Below are positions 8,906 through 17,511 of a DNA stretch of 64,000 nt, one piece after another (within the stretch, counting starts at the first letter, position 1; each line of letters begins with the position of its first letter). The translations under genes and the position numbers were made by a program. Below the pieces are notes generated by a model. The model ran no database searches, had not been told where the DNA came from, and saw only the letters and a program-made list of their open reading frames with translations. This stretch comes from Pontibacter sp. G13 (GTDB taxonomy: Bacteria > Bacteroidota > Bacteroidia > J057): assembly GCF_031851795.1 (NCBI RefSeq), contig NZ_CP134696.1, positions 3,430,501-3,494,500 on the forward strand, in the 5' to 3' direction.

Positions 8906-8913
8906 CAAACTTA
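8906..8913 (-). promoter_or_regulatory. Putative -7 promoter box of rsmA
   Basis: The minus strand reads TAAGTTTG, matching TAnnTTTG, 22 bp upstream of the rsmA ATG. No clear -33 element is visible at the usual distance. Confidence 0.4.
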
Positions 8914-8963
8914 GACAAAAGGCCGCAATTCTCACCGGCTGATTGCTCCCGACTCCTATTTCC

Positions 8964-10412
8964 ATGAAAATTCGCCCCATTACACAGCTCCCAGCACCGG
9001 AATCGGACTTGCTGGTCGCAGTATTCGTATCCATTCCGCATTTGGTGGATGCACAGACCTGGATTCAGGACGCATTGGGAAGCCATTCCCTCACAGAAGA
9101 TGAAGCCAAAGCGGGTAGTTCGAAGCTTGTCGTGATCGACGGCCGCCCCGTGCTCATTGTAGGACTAGGAGATTCCCCGACCGAGGAGCATTTTCGGAAA
9201 GCTGTACATCAAGTTTACCAATCTGCCGGCAAAATGGGCTTCCATCAGCTTGCCTTGCATGGCGGATGGAAATTCGATGAAGAGACTCGGTTGATGACCC
9301 TGGCAGAGACGCTTTACCTGAGTGCGTATCGCTTTGACCGTCATCTCTCCAAGACGAAACCAGCTCCTATCCAGACGATCTTGCTGGTCACTGGCGAATC
9401 ATTCGAAGACGATATCCTTGACCGAGCGCTCATCTACGCCGAAAGTACCTGCACTGCCAGAGATCTCGTCAACGAGCCTTCGAATATCTTGAGTGCGGAG
9501 GAATTCAGTAAGCGCATCGAAGCATCTGGTGCCCAATACGGGTACTCCGTAGAGGTGCTCCATGAAGCCAGAATCCAATCCCTCAAGATGGGCGGGTTGT
9601 TGGCCGTGAATGCTGGTAGCGTCCAGCCACCGACCTTCACGATCATGGATTATCGCCCCGAAGATGCCGTCAATGAAAAGCCCATCATCTTGGTGGGAAA
9701 AGGCGTCGTGTACGATACCGGTGGCTTGAGCTTGAAGCCAACCCCCAACTCCATGGACTTCATGAAGGCCGATATGGCAGGTGCTGCTGCGGTGGTCGGA
9801 GCGATTGAAGGTGCAGCCCGCAGGAAATTGCCCGTTTGGGTGATGGGATTGATTCCTGCCACGGACAACAGACCGGGGGTTGAGGCATTTGCACCGGGAG
9901 ACATCATCACCATGTATGATGGATCGACCGTAGAAATGCTCAATAGCGATGCGGAAGGCCGGATGATTCTGGCCGATGCGCTTTCTTATGCCAAACAGTA
10001 CGATCCAGAACTGGTCATCGATCTTGCCACACTGACAGGCGCCGCTGTCGTTGCCATTGGGGGGGTAGGCATTGCTATGATGGGAACTGCAGATCGCGAC
10101 ACCAAAGAATCTCTCATGCAATCTGGACAAGATGTGCATGAGCGTCTGGTCGAATTCCCGCTATGGGAAGAATATGGCGATATGCTGAAAAGCGAAATTG
10201 CCGACATCAAAAATCTCGGCCCTCGGGGAGCCGGTGCCATCACCGCCGGAAAATTCCTCGAACACTTCACGGATTATCCATGGATACATCTTGATATCGC
10301 TGGGGCGTCCTACTCTCATTCTCCCGACTCATATCGGGGACAATTCGGAACCGGAATCGGTGTTCGACTGTTGTTAGATTATCTTGAATACTATGAGCAA
10401 CCGCAATCATAA
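8964..10412 (+). CDS. Leucyl aminopeptidase, family M17
   Basis: 482 residues from the ATG at 8964; a TTG 21 bp earlier is possible but there is no reason to prefer it. M17 enzymes are cytosolic hexameric aminopeptidases with two metal ions. The C-terminal catalytic half carries VGKGVVYDTGGLSLK (metal and catalytic Lys), MKADMAGAA and the family signature NSDAEGRM, where the usual Thr is Ser. The N-terminal ~150 residues form the less conserved macro-like domain. The last 20 bp overlap the start of pdxA, which implies translational coupling. Confidence 0.93.
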   Translation: MKIRPITQLPAPESDLLVAVFVSIPHLVDAQTWIQDALGSHSLTEDEAKAGSSKLVVIDGRPVLIVGLGDSPTEEHFRKAVHQVYQSAGKMGFHQLALHGGWKFDEETRLMTLAETLYLSAYRFDRHLSKTKPAPIQTILLVTGESFEDDILDRALIYAESTCTARDLVNEPSNILSAEEFSKRIEASGAQYGYSVEVLHEARIQSLKMGGLLAVNAGSVQPPTFTIMDYRPEDAVNEKPIILVGKGVVYDTGGLSLKPTPNSMDFMKADMAGAAAVVGAIEGAARRKLPVWVMGLIPATDNRPGVEAFAPGDIITMYDGSTVEMLNSDAEGRMILADALSYAKQYDPELVIDLATLTGAAVVAIGGVGIAMMGTADRDTKESLMQSGQDVHERLVEFPLWEEYGDMLKSEIADIKNLGPRGAGAITAGKFLEHFTDYPWIHLDIAGASYSHSPDSYRGQFGTGIGVRLLLDYLEYYEQPQS

Positions 10413-11460
10413 CCTGCTCCGCATAGGGATTACCCTGGGAGACGTAAACGGGATCGGTCCTGAGCTGGTCATCAAGACCTTCCTCGATGGCCGCATCTCC
10501 AATCAATTCATCCCCATTCTGTATGGCTCTTCACGGGTCTTGAATATCTACCGAAAGGTCATCAAGATCAATAAGTTCCACTACAATGTCATCCAATCCG
10601 CGGATCAAGCAGTCCCCGGCAAATTGAATGTCATCGAATGTGTCCCTGACTTGGAGCGCGTCGATATCGGCAAGCCTTCAGAAATTGGTGGAAAAGCGGC
10701 TGTACAGGCGCTTCACAAAGCCATCGAGGATGCCCAACACCAGAAATTGGACGGGCTAGTGACCCTTCCGGTCAATAAGGCGGTCGTGCAGCAATTCGAA
10801 GCGGATTTCACTGGACACACCGAGATGCTCGCCAAAGCCTTCAATGTACCCGAAAACCTCATGCTCATGGTTTCGGAGGAATTGAAAGTGGGGATGGTCA
10901 CCAACCATGTGCCTGTCAAGGATATCTCCGCCAATCTGACCGTGAATCGCATCGTCACCAAAGGAATGTTGCTCCACGAATCGATGATCAAGGACTTCTC
11001 CCTTCAAAAGCCGATGATCGCTGTGCTTGGCCTCAATCCTCACGCCGGAGACAATGGTTTGATCGGAACCGAAGAACAGGACATCATCACCGAAGCAGTT
11101 CAAAAACTCCAAGAGGCAGGCGTGAATGCCATGGGGCCTTACCCTGCTGATGGATATTTCGGCTCGCTCACTTACCGAAAGTTCGATGCTACCTTGGCGA
11201 TGTACCACGATCAAGGCTTGATTCCATTCAAGTTGATGTCGGGTTATACAGGCGTGAATTTCACTGCGGGCATTCCATTTGTGCGAACCTCTCCGGATCA
11301 CGGCGTGGCTTACGACATCGCCGGCAAAGGAACGGCTCATACCGAGAGCGTGCGCCAAGCCATCTATCTCGCGATGGATGTATTCCGCAACCGCTCCATG
11401 AATGCCGAATTGACCGAAAATGTCCTCCCGACTACCGAGAAGGGTACAACGGAGAAATAG
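10393..11460 (+). CDS. pdxA: 4-hydroxythreonine-4-phosphate dehydrogenase
   Basis: 355 residues from the ATG at 10393, which overlaps the aminopeptidase stop by 20 bp; an upstream TTG at 10384 is less likely. PdxA oxidises 4-phosphohydroxy-L-threonine with NAD in the DXP-dependent vitamin B6 pathway and uses a divalent metal. Recognisable motifs are ITLGDVNGIGPE at the start, TLPVNK, GHTEMLAKAF (metal-binding His) and YHDQGLIPFK. The DXP it ultimately depends on is made by Dxs, encoded at 44870-46795. A strong terminator follows. Confidence 0.95.
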   Translation: MSNRNHNLLRIGITLGDVNGIGPELVIKTFLDGRISNQFIPILYGSSRVLNIYRKVIKINKFHYNVIQSADQAVPGKLNVIECVPDLERVDIGKPSEIGGKAAVQALHKAIEDAQHQKLDGLVTLPVNKAVVQQFEADFTGHTEMLAKAFNVPENLMLMVSEELKVGMVTNHVPVKDISANLTVNRIVTKGMLLHESMIKDFSLQKPMIAVLGLNPHAGDNGLIGTEEQDIITEAVQKLQEAGVNAMGPYPADGYFGSLTYRKFDATLAMYHDQGLIPFKLMSGYTGVNFTAGIPFVRTSPDHGVAYDIAGKGTAHTESVRQAIYLAMDVFRNRSMNAELTENVLPTTEKGTTEK

Positions 11461-11479
11461 GCATTCCCATCAGAATCGA

Positions 11480-11518
11480 AAAAGGGAGGCTATCCGTCAT
11501 GGATGACCTCCCTTTTTT
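11480..11518 (+). terminator. Terminator of the aminopeptidase-pdxA unit
   Basis: AAAGGGAGG and CCTCCCTTT arms enclose a partly paired loop (ATCC/GGAT) and are followed by TTTTTT. Confidence 0.85.
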
Positions 11519-11598
11519 GATGGATAAATTGCTCACTTATAGATCAAAATTAACCGATTTATGATCTATAAATATCTTGAATCGCTCATTCAGCTCAT

Positions 11599-11810
11599 GT
11601 GCGGCTGTACGTGCGGCGATAGGGATGGGAAGGGCGAGCCCTCGGGTGGGGCTGTGGGAGGCGGGCGAGGTCCGAGGAACAGAGAGATTGAGTTGCAAGC
11701 TAGCGGGATTGGTAGGGAGATCAGAACCGTTCATTCGGGTACCATGATCCGAGGACGGAAGCGCTCAGCTGCCCCCTGGAACAGCCCGGCCCCGCGGCAC
11801 ACAATTTGGG
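11599..11810 (-). repeat. Dispersed GC-rich intergenic repeat, copy 3 (reverse)
   Basis: In element orientation: GTGCCGCGGGGCCGGGCTGT near the start, GCTTCCGTCC, then CCCTTCCCATCCCT and CAGCCGCAC at the end. Closest to copy 1. It fills most of the space between the pdxA terminator and the ravA-like gene. Confidence 0.75.
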
Positions 11811-11963
11811 AGAGGAACGTACACCCAGCTCGTGGGGAATCGCCCTCATCTCCCTCAACCTCTCACTAATCCGGAATATTCGTCCAAGCTGAGGGTATCA
11901 TGGGTCCCAATGCTTCGGAAATCCTTATATTCGGTTTTTCCTAGCTGTCTCAATCGCTACGCC

Positions 11964-13541
11964 ATGTCTACCCCTGCATCCACCCAGATCCGCCTGAAGC
12001 ATCGCATCCAGATGCTGTTGAATTCCCTCAATGCGGATTTGTTTGAAAAAGCCCATATCATGCGACTGGCCCTCCTGTCGTCGCTTGCGGGGGAAAGTAT
12101 CTTCCTGCTTGGCCCTCCTGGAGTCGCCAAAAGTATGATTGCCAGACGGCTCAAACACGCGTTTACCGGAGCGAAATCCTTTGAATATCTCATGGGGAAA
12201 TTCAGTACGCCCGATGAGGTATTTGGTCCGGTCTCCATCAAAAAACTCAAGGAGCAGGACAAATACGAGCGATTGACGGAGCATTACCTGCCGGGGGCGC
12301 ATATCGTCTTTCTGGATGAAATCTGGAAGGCAAGTCCTCCAATCCAGAATGCGCTGCTGACCGTCCTCAACGAGAAGGTCTACCGCAATGGCGAGCTGGA
12401 ACAAAAGGTGGATATCCGAGGACTTTTGGCAGCTTCCAATGAATTGCCGGTTGCGGGGGAAGGTTTGGAAGCTATCTATGACCGATTTCTCATCCGTGTC
12501 ATGGTGGAGAACATTCAGCAAGACGGCCAATTTCTGCAATTGCTTCAAGTTGCAGGCACCAAATCCAACGGGTTGCAAATCTCCGAAAGCATCCAGATTT
12601 CGGAGCAGGAATACGAGCAATGGGATCAGGCCATCGGCCAAATCGGGGTCCCCTCTCATGTTTTGAGCCTCATCCTCCATCTCCGCAAAAGCATCCATGT
12701 ACGCAATGAGGGCCTTGAGTTGGAGGATCAATTGTACGTCTCGGATCGTCGCTGGGTGAAGATCACCCGCCTGCTGAAGACCTCTGCATTCCTGAATGAC
12801 CTCCCGGAAGTTCACTTGATCGATCTCCACCTGGCGAGTCATTGCATCTGGCATCGGGCGGATCAAATCGCCGAGGCCAAGGAGCTCGTCGAAGCGGCAC
12901 TGGCGCAGTATGGGTATCGGGGATTGGTGCCGATTCGAGCCATGGAACAAGAGCTTTCATCGCTCAAAGAAGAAATCCTGCAATCGACCCAGCAAGTACG
13001 GCAGGAGCGGGTAGAAGTGCCCAAAACCTATGAAGACAGTCGCGGAGAGGCCTATCTGCGAATTCCGATGCTCTGGAATCGTGGGGCGGTATTCATTCGC
13101 AGAGCAGATTTCGACAAGTTGGGCGAGCAGCAGATGTTCATCCCCATTTTCGAGCAGACCGCCGAGGGCTATCGCACATTCCAGCGATACGGATTCTCCA
13201 AGGTGAGCCCCTTCGAATTGTTGGCCAAAGACAAGCAGGCCCGCATCGAAACGGAGCATATTGATCAGGAAAAAGTGGATGTGCTCCGGCCAGAGGCCAA
13301 TCATCTCCGCCTCTGGAACAATCAGATCGACTTGTTGCTGGAGTCTTGCGATCGAGCCATCGAGATGATTCAGGCCAAGAAGGAGCAGGAAGAGCCCCTA
13401 CTCACGCAGCATTTGTTTGTGGACCCTGCGGTTGCCCCCTTGATTTTGGACAATCTCGATCGCCTGACGAATGACTTGCTGAATCTGAAATTGGACATCC
13501 AGAAAACCCGCCATTCCTATGAATCCCTCGGAGAACATTGA
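11964..13541 (+). CDS. ravA: RavA-like MoxR-family AAA+ ATPase
   Basis: 525 residues from the ATG at 11964; the frame is open further upstream, but that extension overlaps the repeat region and has no family resemblance. Walker A is GPPGVAKS at 50-57, Walker B VFLDE with Asp118 and Glu119, and sensor-1 is LLAASNELP. The pattern GKFSTPDEVFGPVS with ALLTVLNEK places it in the RavA branch of MoxR ATPases; the C-terminal ~200 residues are helical and correspond in position to the RavA LARA/helical region. In E. coli, RavA forms hexamers and acts with ViaA at the membrane on respiratory-complex maturation. The viaA-like gene overlaps its 3' end by 23 bp, supporting the assignment. Confidence 0.88.
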   Translation: MSTPASTQIRLKHRIQMLLNSLNADLFEKAHIMRLALLSSLAGESIFLLGPPGVAKSMIARRLKHAFTGAKSFEYLMGKFSTPDEVFGPVSIKKLKEQDKYERLTEHYLPGAHIVFLDEIWKASPPIQNALLTVLNEKVYRNGELEQKVDIRGLLAASNELPVAGEGLEAIYDRFLIRVMVENIQQDGQFLQLLQVAGTKSNGLQISESIQISEQEYEQWDQAIGQIGVPSHVLSLILHLRKSIHVRNEGLELEDQLYVSDRRWVKITRLLKTSAFLNDLPEVHLIDLHLASHCIWHRADQIAEAKELVEAALAQYGYRGLVPIRAMEQELSSLKEEILQSTQQVRQERVEVPKTYEDSRGEAYLRIPMLWNRGAVFIRRADFDKLGEQQMFIPIFEQTAEGYRTFQRYGFSKVSPFELLAKDKQARIETEHIDQEKVDVLRPEANHLRLWNNQIDLLLESCDRAIEMIQAKKEQEEPLLTQHLFVDPAVAPLILDNLDRLTNDLLNLKLDIQKTRHSYESLGEH

Positions 13542-15129
13542 GCAGGAACTCGCCTCATTCATCCACTTGGGCGGGATCATGGACGAATCCGCACGTAGGG
13601 AAGCTGCCTATTGGATGATGGCGCAATTTCAGCCCGGAAAGAGTCAGCCATCCACCACTTGGCAGCGAACCTACCCTCAGTGGAATCGCCTCATCCAACA
13701 GGTTGTCTCACAAAAAGAGCTCGGAAGACTCACCAAGCGAAACCGCCAATTTGCCCTCGGGATCACTCGCGAGATTTTGCATTGGTGTAGCCAGACTTTC
13801 CGCAAATACCAGCATTCGGGCAAGCTCAAGCAGGATTGGCAGGAACACGAAAATCTCTCCCAAACCACCACCAAGCGAAATCGCGATCAATGGATCAGAC
13901 TTGTAGAGCGATTGGCGAGTGAATATCCTCTTCATCATTCCAGCTGGAATTTCTATCTAGATACTCTTCGTTCGCAGCAAAGCCTCGACACCCTCGACAA
14001 TCGAGTGCTGCTCGACAATATCCTCCAAGATTGGCAGACCTTCCTCCAAGTGCAGCGTCAGGAAGCCGAAGGCGCATTCATAGACCAAGCGTTCGATCAA
14101 TACTATTCAGATCTCCAATCGCGGGTCTCTCTGTTGGGGGAGTTACAGGAGCACATCGGTCCGATCTATAACTTCCTCGGACAGCAGTGGGAAAACACCT
14201 TGGGCAAATGGGCCTCTATCCCCTGGAAGGAACTCGAAGCAGTCGCCAAATCCCTAGAGATGGATTATCAGGTTCGCGACCTGGCATTTCTACTGGGAAA
14301 ATGGCGGAGAGAGGAAGATCTTCAGGAATTCGAGCATTGGGAAAAACCCATCGACGGATACGCATGGAAGCCCAATCCGCTAGGTCAATCCGAAATTGTG
14401 GGCATTCATCAAAGCGATAGCCTGCACGATTTGCTCCCCGCGGAAATTGCCTTGTTGGCGACGCCCGAGACCGAGCTAATATTCTCCAAAAAGTATGTCG
14501 AGAAGAAGCTCCTGACCTTTGATCATCGGTCGATGGATCAGGATAGCGACCCCCGAACCGAGGAAGAAAAGGTTGTCAAGCAAGCCAGTGAAACCCCCGG
14601 GCCCTTTGTGATGCTGCTGGATACCAGCGGGTCAATGTTCGGAGAGCCCGAGCGCATCGCAAAAGCCATTTCGCTGGCCGTCCTCAGGTTGGCAATGCAA
14701 CAAAAGCGCAAGGCATGGGTGCTGTCATTCTCCACCAATTTCAAGGCCATCGAGATGAATGGATTGGAGACCGACATCCAGCAGATGGTGGCGTTTCTGC
14801 AAATGAGTTTTCACGGAGGAACCGACCTTAGTCCCGCGCTCAGACACACCGTCGAACTGTTGGGGACACCGACCTATCAACGTGCCGATGTGGTCATCCT
14901 CTCGGATTTTATGATTCCAAGGCTCGATCCGACCGTACAGGAGCAATTGCAGGTGATCCGAGATGAGCAGGAGACCAAGTTTCATAGCCTCATCGTGGGG
15001 CGCAATCCCGACCCGAGTCTAGCGCCACTGCCTATATTTGACCATCATTGGGTCTACGATCTCAATCGACCCAAGCTCGTTTATCAGACCATGGCCCAGG
15101 TCCTCACACCCGCAGAAACCGCCCAATAA
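13519..15129 (+). CDS. viaA: ViaA-like VWA-domain protein
   Basis: 536 residues. The N-terminal ~330 residues are helical and hydrophilic. The VWA domain starts near residue 363 with the MIDAS motif DTSGS at 368-372; HGGTDLSP supplies the distal MIDAS Thr/Asp, and VVILSDFMIP follows. This order (long helical region, then C-terminal VWA) is that of ViaA, which stimulates RavA ATPase activity. Translation probably couples to ravA because the start lies inside its last codons. Somewhat longer than E. coli ViaA. I see no signal peptide or membrane segment. Confidence 0.85.
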   Translation: MNPSENIEQELASFIHLGGIMDESARREAAYWMMAQFQPGKSQPSTTWQRTYPQWNRLIQQVVSQKELGRLTKRNRQFALGITREILHWCSQTFRKYQHSGKLKQDWQEHENLSQTTTKRNRDQWIRLVERLASEYPLHHSSWNFYLDTLRSQQSLDTLDNRVLLDNILQDWQTFLQVQRQEAEGAFIDQAFDQYYSDLQSRVSLLGELQEHIGPIYNFLGQQWENTLGKWASIPWKELEAVAKSLEMDYQVRDLAFLLGKWRREEDLQEFEHWEKPIDGYAWKPNPLGQSEIVGIHQSDSLHDLLPAEIALLATPETELIFSKKYVEKKLLTFDHRSMDQDSDPRTEEEKVVKQASETPGPFVMLLDTSGSMFGEPERIAKAISLAVLRLAMQQKRKAWVLSFSTNFKAIEMNGLETDIQQMVAFLQMSFHGGTDLSPALRHTVELLGTPTYQRADVVILSDFMIPRLDPTVQEQLQVIRDEQETKFHSLIVGRNPDPSLAPLPIFDHHWVYDLNRPKLVYQTMAQVLTPAETAQ

Positions 15130-15225
15130 ATACAGAGATCAACTTTCCGAAAATGCTGTCTGGTATTTGACAACGAAGCCAAGGTGACGTCGTACATTGC
15201 GTCAATTATCCACCAAAATAGGCTC

Positions 15226-16167
15226 ATGCAACCGACCCAGGTTCAGACCTCACGCTGGCAGACATTGACCCAGCACCGTTGGTTTGGAGGCTTGCTCGTC
15301 CTCGTAGGCGCGATCCTCTATTCCTCCAAGGCGATATTCGTCAAACTCTCCTACCAAGTCACCGACATCGAATCGGTTCCACTCCTCGCCCTCCGAATGG
15401 GATTTGCGCTGCCCATCTACCTCACCTTCGCCCTGCGCGCCAAAGCTCCCAAGGACATTGCAACCCCTCCAACTTGGCGCGATCATCTCGCCTTGTTTCT
15501 CACGGGTTTGTCGGGCTACTATCTGGCCAGCCTATTCGATTTTATTGGGTTGAAGTACGTCAGTGCCGGAATCGAGCGACTCATCCTTTTTTCCTACCCG
15601 ACGCTTGTTTTGTTGCTTTCATGGATCTGGCTGAAAAAGCCGATTCGAGGTATCCATCTTTTGGCCCTTTTCCTGACCTACTCAGGGATCGCCTTGGTCA
15701 TGCAGGGCGATACGCAGATTGCAGATAGTAAGTCCCTATGGATCGGCGGCGGTTGGGTATTCCTCGCGGCCTTGTTCTACGCCATTTATCTCGTCGCCAA
15801 TGAGCGACTCATCCCCAAATATGGCAGCATCCGGTTTACCTCGCTATCGATGCTCGGCGCTGCCAGTGTAGTGATCATTCAGGCATTTGCGATGGGATAC
15901 GGAGACCTGTGGCATTATCCGTTGGAAATTTACGCCTACACCTTCTCGATGGCTGTGATCGCCACGGTAATTCCCTCCTTCCTCATCGTGGAAGGCATCA
16001 AACGCATTGGCGCTCACAACACCGCCATCATCGGCAGTATCGGTCCCGTTTCGACGATTTTGCTGGCATACCTGTTTTTGGGCGAGGTCCTCAGTCCCTT
16101 GCAGATGGTGGGCACAGCTGTAGTCATGGCAGGAGTTCTCTCCATTACGCTTCGAAAAAAGGCATAA
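15226..16167 (+). CDS. EamA/DMT-superfamily transporter
   Basis: 313 residues from the ATG at 15226; a GTG at 15184 would add 14 residues before the first helix. About ten membrane helices arranged as two EamA repeats (roughly 20-150 and 175-310). The first repeat carries LVGAILYSSKAIFVKLSY and the second WVFLAALFYAIYLVANERLI; the end, LGEVLSPLQMVGTAVVMAGV, is typical. These proteins export or import small metabolites such as amino acids, but the substrate cannot be read from sequence. It follows viaA by 96 bp and converges on the MDR gene across repeat copy 4. Confidence 0.88.
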   Translation: MQPTQVQTSRWQTLTQHRWFGGLLVLVGAILYSSKAIFVKLSYQVTDIESVPLLALRMGFALPIYLTFALRAKAPKDIATPPTWRDHLALFLTGLSGYYLASLFDFIGLKYVSAGIERLILFSYPTLVLLLSWIWLKKPIRGIHLLALFLTYSGIALVMQGDTQIADSKSLWIGGGWVFLAALFYAIYLVANERLIPKYGSIRFTSLSMLGAASVVIIQAFAMGYGDLWHYPLEIYAYTFSMAVIATVIPSFLIVEGIKRIGAHNTAIIGSIGPVSTILLAYLFLGEVLSPLQMVGTAVVMAGVLSITLRKKA

Positions 16168-16198
16168 AATCCCGTTTGGGCATGTTATCAAGTGCTCA

Positions 16199-16408
16199 GG
16201 GTGTGCCCCGGCGTGCTGGCAAAGGTTCCTTTCAGCCCCAATCGGTCGCCGGGTCGGCGTCTTCCGGACTCGCTGGTCGCTCGGTCGGTGGAGGGAAAGA
16301 TGCCCATTGGCAAGATGGCGATATTCACTCCATTCATTCGCAAGTCGTATGGATGGTCCACCGACTGAATCCTTCAGGTGCCTCACACCACACGGACCAG
16401 CCGCACAC
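16199..16408 (+). repeat. Dispersed GC-rich intergenic repeat, copy 4
   Basis: Starts GGGTGTGCCCCGGCGTGCTG, then GGTCGCCGGGTCGGCG, GCTCGGTCGGTGGA and ends GTGCCTCACACCACACGG and CAGCCGCAC. GTCGGTGGA (16284-16292) pairs perfectly with TCCACCGAC (16357-16365). Next to it CTGAA (16365-16369) and TTCAG (16373-16377) form a small hairpin where copies 2 and 5 have CCGCC/GGCGG. It lies between two converging genes. Confidence 0.85.
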
Positions 16409-16430
16409 TGAGCAGAAGGGCATCCCAGCA

Positions 16431-17372
16431 TTAGACCGTCACGACAATCTTGCCCACGGTTCTGCCTTTCTCGACCTCCGTATGCGCTTCGGCCATCTGT
16501 GCCAAGGGAAAGGTCTTGTAAATATGTGGTTTGAGCGTGCCCGCTTCCATCATGCCTTTGAGGGTGTTCATGTCCTCTCCGCTCGACTCCACCAAGATGG
16601 AAGAAATCGTACCATTCAATCTGCGAATCTGCGATTGGATATCCGCTGAAAAATCTCGGGCAGCTGTGGAAAAGATCGTTCCTCCCTCAGCCAGCACCTT
16701 GATGGAATTTTCAAGTACTTTCCCGCCAAAAATGTCCAAAACGAAATCTACATTGGACAATTCCTCCTCAAATGCCTGCGTCTGATAGTCGATGTGTTCA
16801 TCCGCACCGATAGACATCACAAAATCCCGATTCTTGCCTGAACTCGTAGTGATGACGTAAGCCCCCATCGCCTTGGCGATCTGAATCCCAAAATGTCCCA
16901 CTCCACCTGATCCTCCCTGCACAAGTACTCGATCTCCTTTTTTGATTCTTCCTTCGAGAATCTGCAAGGCCGTCAAAGCTGCTAAGGTGGTGGCAGCCGC
17001 CGCTTCAAAAGAAGTACCCTCAGGCATTTTGGCGAGATGTGCAGCCGGTGCAGCCACAAATTCCGCATAGGCTTTGCCGACCCCTGGGAAATTGATCATC
17101 CCGAATACTCGATCTCCTGGTCGAAAGTGTTTCACTGCGGAACCAACTTCCTCGACCACACCCGCAATATCCCACCCCAAAATCAGTGGCCGATTGGGCC
17201 CGAAAAACATATTCAGCATCTGATCCGAATATTTGGGTTTCACATCCGCGGGATTCAGGGAGATCGCTTGGGTGGCCACCAATACTTCATCGTTTTGGAT
17301 GGAGGGTTTGTCCACTTCGCTCAGCTGCAGGTTTTCCACGCCACCCGCTTTCATCAGCAATATTGCTTTCAT
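16431..17372 (-). CDS. Zinc-independent MDR quinone oxidoreductase-like enzyme
   Basis: 313 residues from the ATG at 17372 (MKAILLMKAGG); an upstream ATG at 17456 would add 28 unrelated residues overlapping the terminator hairpin. Medium-chain dehydrogenase/reductase with an N-terminal GroES-like fold (SLNPADVKPKYSD, GWDIAGVVEEVG, GDRVFGMINFPG) and a Rossmann domain with VLVQGGSGGVGHFGIQIAKAMGA. Cysteine ligands for structural or catalytic zinc are absent, which fits NADPH:quinone reductase/enoyl-reductase-type members. Substrate unknown. It lies 139 bp downstream of fahA, past a terminator. Confidence 0.88.
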   Translation of the reverse strand: MKAILLMKAGGVENLQLSEVDKPSIQNDEVLVATQAISLNPADVKPKYSDQMLNMFFGPNRPLILGWDIAGVVEEVGSAVKHFRPGDRVFGMINFPGVGKAYAEFVAAPAAHLAKMPEGTSFEAAAATTLAALTALQILEGRIKKGDRVLVQGGSGGVGHFGIQIAKAMGAYVITTSSGKNRDFVMSIGADEHIDYQTQAFEEELSNVDFVLDIFGGKVLENSIKVLAEGGTIFSTAARDFSADIQSQIRRLNGTISSILVESSGEDMNTLKGMMEAGTLKPHIYKTFPLAQMAEAHTEVEKGRTVGKIVVTV

Positions 17373-17452
17373 TCCTATGGTTGGTTTGCCACTCAGAACT
17401 GAGCCAGCTACCGATTGTTGCCCGCCAGAAAATGTGAAGAAGGTCATTTCAC

Positions 17453-17490
17453 CCAAAAGGGGCTAACCTCCAATTGAGGCAGCCCCTTTA
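17453..17490 (-). terminator. Terminator of fahA
   Basis: AAAGGGGCT and AGCCCCTTT pair, with an additional CCTC/GAGG inner stem. On the minus strand it follows the fahA stop by 22 bp and ends in TTTTGG. Confidence 0.65.
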
Positions 17491-17511
17491 ACATGCTAGG
17501 TGTGTAAATGT

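Noticed and set aside
11561-11869. Open frames across the GC-rich repeat copies
   Set aside because: They follow the G+C bias of the repeats, are not alike between copies and lack protein character.
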